Assembly (NCBI GenBank): GCA_007556525.1
Contig: SWJS01000008.1
Span: 1 to 64,000, forward strand
DNA from: Lysobacteraceae bacterium CU05-9
Lineage (GTDB): Bacteria; Pseudomonadota; Gammaproteobacteria; Xanthomonadales; Xanthomonadaceae
Direction of reading: 5' to 3'
DNA length: 64,000 bases
The notes beneath the pieces are model-generated. The model saw nothing but the letters and a program-made list of their open reading frames with translations, was not told the DNA's origin and did not search any database. This document shows, piece by piece, positions 59,334 through 64,000 of the stretch. A program made the position numbers and the translations under genes. Each line of letters starts with the position of its first letter. Position 1 is the first letter of the stretch.

Positions 59334-60187
59334 TCGCCGAGTGCTTTGGCAACGAACGGTGGCAACGTTTGCGCCGCCTTATGAGCTTCCGGCGTGTAGT
59401 AAAGCGTGTCCAGTTCGGCGGTGCGGACGTCAAAACCTTGGCCACCCTTGCGCGCCATCGTCACCGACCACCAGCCGGTTGGATAGCAAGGTTGCGGGAA
59501 TGGCAGCGTCTGGAATTCCTGGAAGCCGGCCTTGCCCATCTCCGTTCGCAATTCCTTGATCAAGTCGAGCAGCATCAATGGCGATTCGGATTGTTGCACG
59601 AGCACGCCGTTGTCCTTCAGCGCGGCAAAGCAATCTGCAAAAAACGCCTTATTAAACAGCCCTTCCGCAGGTCCCACCGGATCCGTGGAGTCAACGATGA
59701 TGACGTCGATGGAGTTGGGTTCGAGATTTTTGATGTATGCCAAGCCGTCATCCCACATCAACGTCGCGCGTGGGTCGTCGTTCGACTCACACAACTCCGG
59801 GAAATACTTCTCGGCCATGCGCGTGACTTGTTCGTCGATGTCACATTGCACCGCGGACTCAACGCCCTTGTGCTTGAGCACTTCGCGCAGCGTGCCGCAG
59901 TCACCACCGCCGATGATCACGACCTTCTTCGGATCGGGATGCGTGAGCAACGCAGGATGCGCAATCATTTCGTGATAGAAAAAATTATCCTTCGTCGTCA
60001 GCATCATCGCACCGTCGATGAGCATCATGTTGCCCCAGTCGGTGGACTCGTAGATCTCAATCTTTTGGAACGGCGATTGCACTTCATCCAGCTTGCGGCG
60101 GATGCGGTATCCGATCGCGGAACCGGTCGGGTCAAAATTTTCGTAATGCCATTGATCGTTAGCGCTCATCGCAGGGAATCCAGTCAT
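59330..60187 (-). CDS. speE: Spermidine synthase
   Basis: SpeE transfers aminopropyl from decarboxylated SAM to putrescine. The 285-residue protein has QWHYENFDPTGSAIGYRI, the SAM-binding VVIIGGGDCGTLREVL, and IIVDSTDPVGPAEGLF with the catalytic Asp. The start could be ATG 60187 or 60169; the shorter product matches E. coli length better. It faces speA across a 65-base promoter region with TATACT at 60208-60213. Confidence 0.95.
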   Translation of the reverse strand: MTGFPAMSANDQWHYENFDPTGSAIGYRIRRKLDEVQSPFQKIEIYESTDWGNMMLIDGAMMLTTKDNFFYHEMIAHPALLTHPDPKKVVIIGGGDCGTLREVLKHKGVESAVQCDIDEQVTRMAEKYFPELCESNDDPRATLMWDDGLAYIKNLEPNSIDVIIVDSTDPVGPAEGLFNKAFFADCFAALKDNGVLVQQSESPLMLLDLIKELRTEMGKAGFQEFQTLPFPQPCYPTGWWSVTMARKGGQGFDVRTAELDTLYYTPEAHKAAQTLPPFVAKALGE

Positions 60188-60252
60188 AAAGGGGAACCAA
60201 CGGCAATTATACTAAAATGAGGAAATATCCCGTTATCTGTCGAGTTGCCGAA

Positions 60253-62142
60253 ATGACCAACTGGTCCCAAGACCAAGCCCGTGCCACGTATTCCGTTCCA
60301 TATTGGAGCGATGGTTATTTTGACGTGAATGCGCAAGGCCAAGTGACCGTGAAGCCGCAGGGTGAGGACGGCCCTGAAGTCGCGCTCGCGCAGCTCATCG
60401 ATGATGCCGTTGCGCAGGGCACGCGGTTGCCATTGCTATTGCGCTTCCCTGACATCCTTGGACACCGTCTGAAGAAGTTGCAGGGCGCATTCGCTCAGGC
60501 GATTGAGGATTTTGAATACGGCGGCAAGTACCGTTGCATCTATCCCATCAAGGTCAATCAACATCACGGTGTCGCGGCGACGCTGGCGGAGAATTCGCCG
60601 GATGGTTTTGGGCTGGAAGCAGGCAGTAAACCGGAATTGATGGCCGTGATCGCATTGGCGCAACCGGGTTCGGTCATTGTCTGTAATGGTTACAAGGACC
60701 GCGAATATCTGCGTCTGGCTTTGATTGCGCGCAAGCTTGGTTTGAACACTTGGATCGTCGTCGAAAAGCCATCCGAACTGAAGATGGCGTTGGAAGAAGC
60801 TGAGAAACTCGGAGTGAAGCCAGGGCTGGGTGTGCGCATGCGACTTGCAAGCCTCGGTAGCGGCAAGTGGCAGAACAGTGGCGGTGATAAGGCGAAGTTT
60901 GGATTGTCGCCGCGGCAGGTTTTGGACTTATGGAAAACGTTGCGCGACGCCGGCATGAGCGATTGCCTTGGCTTGCTGCATTTCCACATGGGTTCGCAGA
61001 TCAGTAACGTGCGTGACATTGCGAATGGCATGCGCGAGGCGGTTCGTTACTTCGTTGAACTGTCCGTGCTTGGCGCACGCATTCAGTTCATGGATGTGGG
61101 TGGCGGCCTTGGCGTTGATTACGAAGGCACTCGTTCGCGTGGCTATTGCTCGACGAACTATTCGATCGCGCAGTATGCATCCAGCATCGTGCAGCCGTTG
61201 GCAGAAGCGTGTGAAGAATATGGCTTGAAGCAACCGGACATTCTTACGGAGTCAGGTCGTGCATTGACTGCGCATCATGCGGCATTGGTGGCGAATGTGT
61301 CCGAGGTGGAGAAGGCGCCGGAGGGACGCGTGCCGGATGAGCACGATGATGAGCCAGCAGTGATTCGCCGCTTGCGTGAGACTTACGATGAGTTGGAATC
61401 ACGTCCGGCGATTGAATTGTTCCATGAGGCCGTGCATCACCACAATGAAGGTTTAGCCCTTTACTCATTGGGTCAGATTGATTTGATCCATCGCGCGCGC
61501 ATCGACGATTTGTTCTATGCGATTGCGACGGAAGTCCGGCAGCGATTGTCTCCATCAGAGAAATCGCATCAGGCAGTGTTGGATGAGTTGAATCAGCGCC
61601 TCGTCGATAAACTGTTCGTCAACTTCAGTGTGTTCGAATCGATTCCGGATGTGTGGGCGATTGATCAGGTTTTTCCGATTCTGCCGATTGAACGGTTGAA
61701 CGAGGAGCCGACGCGTCGCGGTGTGCTGGCGGACATGACGTGCGATTCGGATGGTCGCATTGATGTTTACGTCGCGAATGAAACGCTTGATACGTCGTTG
61801 CCCGTGCATGATGCGCAAAGCGGCGACATGTATCGCATCGGGTTTTTCATGGTCGGCGCATACCAGGAAATCCTGGGTGATATCCACAATTTGTTCGGTG
61901 ATACGGATGCGCTGGAAGTGCGTGTTGTCGACGGCTCGATTGCATCGACGAACGTTCGCCGTGGTGATACCACCGATGTGATGCTCGACTACGTCGGTTA
62001 CAAGTTGGACGATGTGCGTAAGGAATATGCAGCGAAGGTCGCGGCTGCGCATCTGTCCGAAGCGGACCGTGAAGAGTTGCTGGCATCTCTGGAGCGAGGC
62101 CTTACCGGTTATACATATCTCGAGAGCGCACCGATTTTCTGA
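60253..62142 (+). CDS. speA: Biosynthetic arginine decarboxylase
   Basis: SpeA decarboxylates arginine to agmatine, the first step of one route to putrescine, supplying SpeE. The protein (629 residues from ATG 60253) aligns with E. coli SpeA: YPIKVNQHHG with the PLP lysine, RLASLGSGKWQNSGGDKAKF, FDVGGGLGVDYEGTRS-like FMDVGGGLGVDYEGT, and GFFMVGAYQEILGDIHNLFG. I chose 60253 because an upstream ATG at 60217 lies only three bases after the TATACT box. Its stop overlaps the following gene by one base. Confidence 0.95.
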   Translation: MTNWSQDQARATYSVPYWSDGYFDVNAQGQVTVKPQGEDGPEVALAQLIDDAVAQGTRLPLLLRFPDILGHRLKKLQGAFAQAIEDFEYGGKYRCIYPIKVNQHHGVAATLAENSPDGFGLEAGSKPELMAVIALAQPGSVIVCNGYKDREYLRLALIARKLGLNTWIVVEKPSELKMALEEAEKLGVKPGLGVRMRLASLGSGKWQNSGGDKAKFGLSPRQVLDLWKTLRDAGMSDCLGLLHFHMGSQISNVRDIANGMREAVRYFVELSVLGARIQFMDVGGGLGVDYEGTRSRGYCSTNYSIAQYASSIVQPLAEACEEYGLKQPDILTESGRALTAHHAALVANVSEVEKAPEGRVPDEHDDEPAVIRRLRETYDELESRPAIELFHEAVHHHNEGLALYSLGQIDLIHRARIDDLFYAIATEVRQRLSPSEKSHQAVLDELNQRLVDKLFVNFSVFESIPDVWAIDQVFPILPIERLNEEPTRRGVLADMTCDSDGRIDVYVANETLDTSLPVHDAQSGDMYRIGFFMVGAYQEILGDIHNLFGDTDALEVRVVDGSIASTNVRRGDTTDVMLDYVGYKLDDVRKEYAAKVAAAHLSEADREELLASLERGLTGYTYLESAPIF

Positions 62143-63017
62143 TGAGTACTGCAGGACACCGAGTTGGGTTGATTGGTCTGGGCGCGATGGGTGCTCCGAT
62201 GGCCGGTCATTTGTATGACGCGAATGTGCTGGATGTGGTTGGCAATCGCTCATCGGGTAAGGTGCTTGCGTTTGTCGCGCAGCATCCGGGCACGCGTGGT
62301 GCCGTCGGCATTGAGGACTTCGCGCCATGTGAGGTTGTGATTCTCAATGTATCGCTGGATGAGGATGTTTTGTCGAATGCACGTGACTTATCGAGTGTCC
62401 TGAAGCCAGGTTCGATTGTCATTGATCATTCGACGGTGTCGCAGCAAACGGCGTTGGAAGCGGCGCGTGTGTTGAACGCGAAAGGCATCCACTTCATCGA
62501 TGCACCGGTGAGTGGCGGCGTTGAAGGATCACGCAACGGCAAGTTGTCGGTCATGGTCGGCGCAGCTGCCGAGGATCTCGAGCGCGTGCAAAGCATTCTC
62601 GAAACATACGGTGCACGTGTGACGCACATGGGTCCGGTAGGATCAGGCCAGGCGACGAAAGCGGTCAATCAAATCATGGTGGCCGGCATTAATGAAGCTG
62701 TTTCGGAAGCATTGGCATTGGGTGAAGCGTTACGGCTCGATCCGGAGAAGTTGATTCCAACGTTGATGGGTGGTGCGGCAAGCAACTGGTTCCTCGATAA
62801 ACGTGGTGCCACGATGTTGCGCAGTGAATTTACACCAGGCTTCAAAAACGCTCACATGCTCAAGGATCTCCACATCGTACAAGGCATGGCGGCGGAGGTG
62901 GGATTGGTTTTGCCAACGTTGAATCAAGCCGAGCGAGATTACACGACGCTAAGCGTGGAGCAGGGTGATGCCGATACGTCGTCGCTGATTACGCTCAAGC
63001 GGAAATCTGAAATCTGA
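62142..63017 (+). CDS. NAD(P)-dependent beta-hydroxyacid dehydrogenase (3-hydroxyisobutyrate dehydrogenase-like)
   Basis: This 291-residue oxidoreductase has the N-terminal GLIGLGAMGAPMAGHL, DAPVSGGVEGSRNGKLSVM, the catalytic lysine in KAVNQIMV, and FTPGFKNAHMLKDL of the beta-HAD family. Members oxidise 3-hydroxyisobutyrate, tartronate semialdehyde or related acids; the substrate cannot be told. It starts inside the speA stop (TGATG), so it may be translationally coupled to polyamine genes. Its last codons run into a heptamer array. Confidence 0.88.
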   Translation: MSTAGHRVGLIGLGAMGAPMAGHLYDANVLDVVGNRSSGKVLAFVAQHPGTRGAVGIEDFAPCEVVILNVSLDEDVLSNARDLSSVLKPGSIVIDHSTVSQQTALEAARVLNAKGIHFIDAPVSGGVEGSRNGKLSVMVGAAAEDLERVQSILETYGARVTHMGPVGSGQATKAVNQIMVAGINEAVSEALALGEALRLDPEKLIPTLMGGAASNWFLDKRGATMLRSEFTPGFKNAHMLKDLHIVQGMAAEVGLVLPTLNQAERDYTTLSVEQGDADTSSLITLKRKSEI

Positions 63018-63042
63018 AATCTGAAATCTGAAATCTGAAATC
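63002..63042 (+). repeat. Heptamer tandem array (GAAATCT, about 5.9 copies)
   Basis: GAAATCT repeats head to tail, beginning inside the last codons of the dehydrogenase gene (which encode KSEI and then TGA) and ending next to a terminator. Confidence 0.9.
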
Positions 63043-63046
63043 AAAA

Positions 63047-63077
63047 AAGCCCGGGCGGTTTGAACCATCCCGGGCTT
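63047..63077. terminator. Bidirectional terminator between dehydrogenase and SPOR genes
   Basis: AAGCCCGGG (63047-63055) pairs with CCCGGGCTT (63069-63077) around a 13-base loop, with an A-run before it, i.e. a T-run for the minus strand. Confidence 0.85.
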
Positions 63078-63097
63078 CATCGTTACTGGAGGCGTGA

Positions 63098-64000
63098 TCA
63101 GTTCACGCGCACTTCCATCGCGCTCAAACCGCCGCCGGTCAGCTTGCGCTTCGCTGCGTCGATCGCATCGGAGTTCTCAGCGTAAGGTCCGAGACGGACG
63201 CGGTAAACATTCTTGCCGCCGCTTGTCGATTCCTCAACGCGCGCACCGAGACCGAGCATTGCGATTTTCGCCTTGACCTTCTCAGCTTGCGATTGGTCGC
63301 CATACGCGCCGGCTTGCAGCAAAACCTTCGAGGTCGCGGGAGCTACCGATGCAACAACGGTCTTTGCCGGTTCTGCGTTGGCAGCCTTCGGCATCACCAT
63401 CGCAACACCCTTGGCGTTTACCGTCACGTCGGGATTCTTCGCGTAAGCAGCGACAGCCTTCGCCTTAGGCTTCGGAGCCTCCGCAGCTGTCGATGCAGCT
63501 GCAACGACTGGACGATCCTTCACAGGCTTGATGACTTCCTTGACCGGCGCAGGCGCTGGTTTCGGTGTCGGTGTTGCAACCACAACTGGCTTCGGCAGTG
63601 GCTTCGCTTCCGGTTGCTTCACAGTGGGCGCTGGCTTCGGTGCGGCCGGCGTTGCAATCGTCACCGGCTTCGGCAGGGCACGTGGTCCTTGATCCATGTC
63701 CGGCATGATTTCAACGGACGACTGTTGTGCAGTCGCTGGGCTCGTTGAAGCAAACGCAGCCTCCTGCTCCGCCTTCTTCTGCTCCTGGCGCTTCGCGTAA
63801 TCGATTCGTTGCTGTTGCGCACGGTTCAACGCTTCCTGCTGCGCCGGCGTCATTTCGACTTCCTTGTTCGGCAGCATGTTGTAGAAATCAAACTCCGTGC
63901 CTTCTTCGGTTGGCGCAGGAGCTGTATTCTTTGCAACGACTGCTTCACCGTCCGCAACAACTTGTTCCGATGCCAATGGTTGCGATGGAACCGCATCTGC
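63098..64000 (-). CDS. SPOR-domain protein, probably FtsN-like (partial, extends past window end)
   Basis: The open frame runs to the window edge with no start visible, so the N-terminus is missing. The visible 300 residues are a long Ala/Pro/Lys-rich linker (KPAPTVKQPEAKPLPKPVVV) with TPAQQEALNRAQQQRIDYAK, followed by a C-terminal SPOR peptidoglycan-binding domain (VLLQAGAYGDQSQAEKVKAK, VYRVRLGPYAENSDAIDA). FtsN and related division proteins have this plan. The assignment to FtsN itself is inference. Confidence 0.85.
   Translation of the reverse strand, partial: ADAVPSQPLASEQVVADGEAVVAKNTAPAPTEEGTEFDFYNMLPNKEVEMTPAQQEALNRAQQQRIDYAKRQEQKKAEQEAAFASTSPATAQQSSVEIMPDMDQGPRALPKPVTIATPAAPKPAPTVKQPEAKPLPKPVVVATPTPKPAPAPVKEVIKPVKDRPVVAAASTAAEAPKPKAKAVAAYAKNPDVTVNAKGVAMVMPKAANAEPAKTVVASVAPATSKVLLQAGAYGDQSQAEKVKAKIAMLGLGARVEESTSGGKNVYRVRLGPYAENSDAIDAAKRKLTGGGLSAMEVRVN

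Noticed and set aside
59111-60220. 369-residue plus-strand frame across tag and speE
   Set aside because: Antisense to two well-supported genes and rich in Arg/His/Gln.
61555-62328. 257-residue antisense frame over speA and the dehydrogenase
   Set aside because: Low-complexity shadow with no homologous motif.
63002-63042. CRISPR array
   Set aside because: Seven-base head-to-tail units with no spacers; it is a microsatellite-like array.

Overview
The window looks like chromosomal DNA of a gammaproteobacterium of the Xanthomonadales/Lysobacterales type. The evidence is gene content and order: secB-gpsA, trxA/rho/rhlB, ftsE-ftsX-rpoH, speE/speA, polA beside a small DUF2782-like lipoprotein, hemF, hemB-aroE, a DesT/FabR-type repressor divergent from a desC-desB pair, two secreted S9 peptidases, and methyltransferases with a regulatory domain. 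GC is moderate. I saw no rRNA, tRNA, prophage, IS element or CRISPR array, so the taxonomic call is inference from synteny and family type.

Layout. 0.1-2.7 kb (minus): thioesterase-like protein, membrane rhodanese, SecB, GpsA. 2.8-4.7 kb: hemD-hemY. 4.8-7.0 kb: FadI-type thiolase and an unknown protein. 7.4-12.7 kb: a trimeric autotransporter adhesin split by a one-base frameshift, followed by a TpgA-like OmpA-domain partner. 12.9-17.2 kb: xthA, a TetR-family lipid regulator, its divergent desaturase operon, and a gamma carbonic anhydrase. 17.2-21.4 kb: aroE-hemB and an OppC/fused OppDF pair without OppB. 21.4-26.0 kb: an unrecognised operon made of a polytopic membrane protein, a GTPase-like P-loop protein and a coiled-coil membrane protein, behind a GT2 glycosyltransferase. 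26.1-27.8 kb: DUF218 protein, BrnT/BrnA toxin-antitoxin pair, lipoprotein. 27.9-44.7 kb: two S9 peptidases, uvrD, polA, hemF, ycgL, a large ankyrin protein and a KefB/C-type antiporter. 44.7-50.3 kb: tandem methyltransferases, rho with a long disordered N-terminus, trxA. 50.4-55.4 kb: rhlB-ftsE-ftsX-ung, then rpoH preceded by a perfect CIRCE operator. 55.5-57.5 kb: an unrecognised cassette (HExxH protein, lipoprotein, small secreted protein). 57.5-64 kb: TfoX-N protein, VIT1-like transporter, tag-speE, speA-oxidoreductase, and a partial SPOR protein running off the end.

The clearest signals beyond ordinary genes are five. (1) The GTPase/membrane operon at 21.4-25.2 kb. (2) A perfect CIRCE element before rpoH, which suggests HrcA control of the heat-shock sigma factor. 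(3) A recurrent family of intergenic inverted repeats built from GAGTTAG-type short repeats at gene 3' ends, with related heptamer arrays. (4) The frameshifted adhesin. (5) The HExxH cassette. Many genes overlap by 1-4 bases (ATGA, GTGA or TGATG), so translational coupling is common here.
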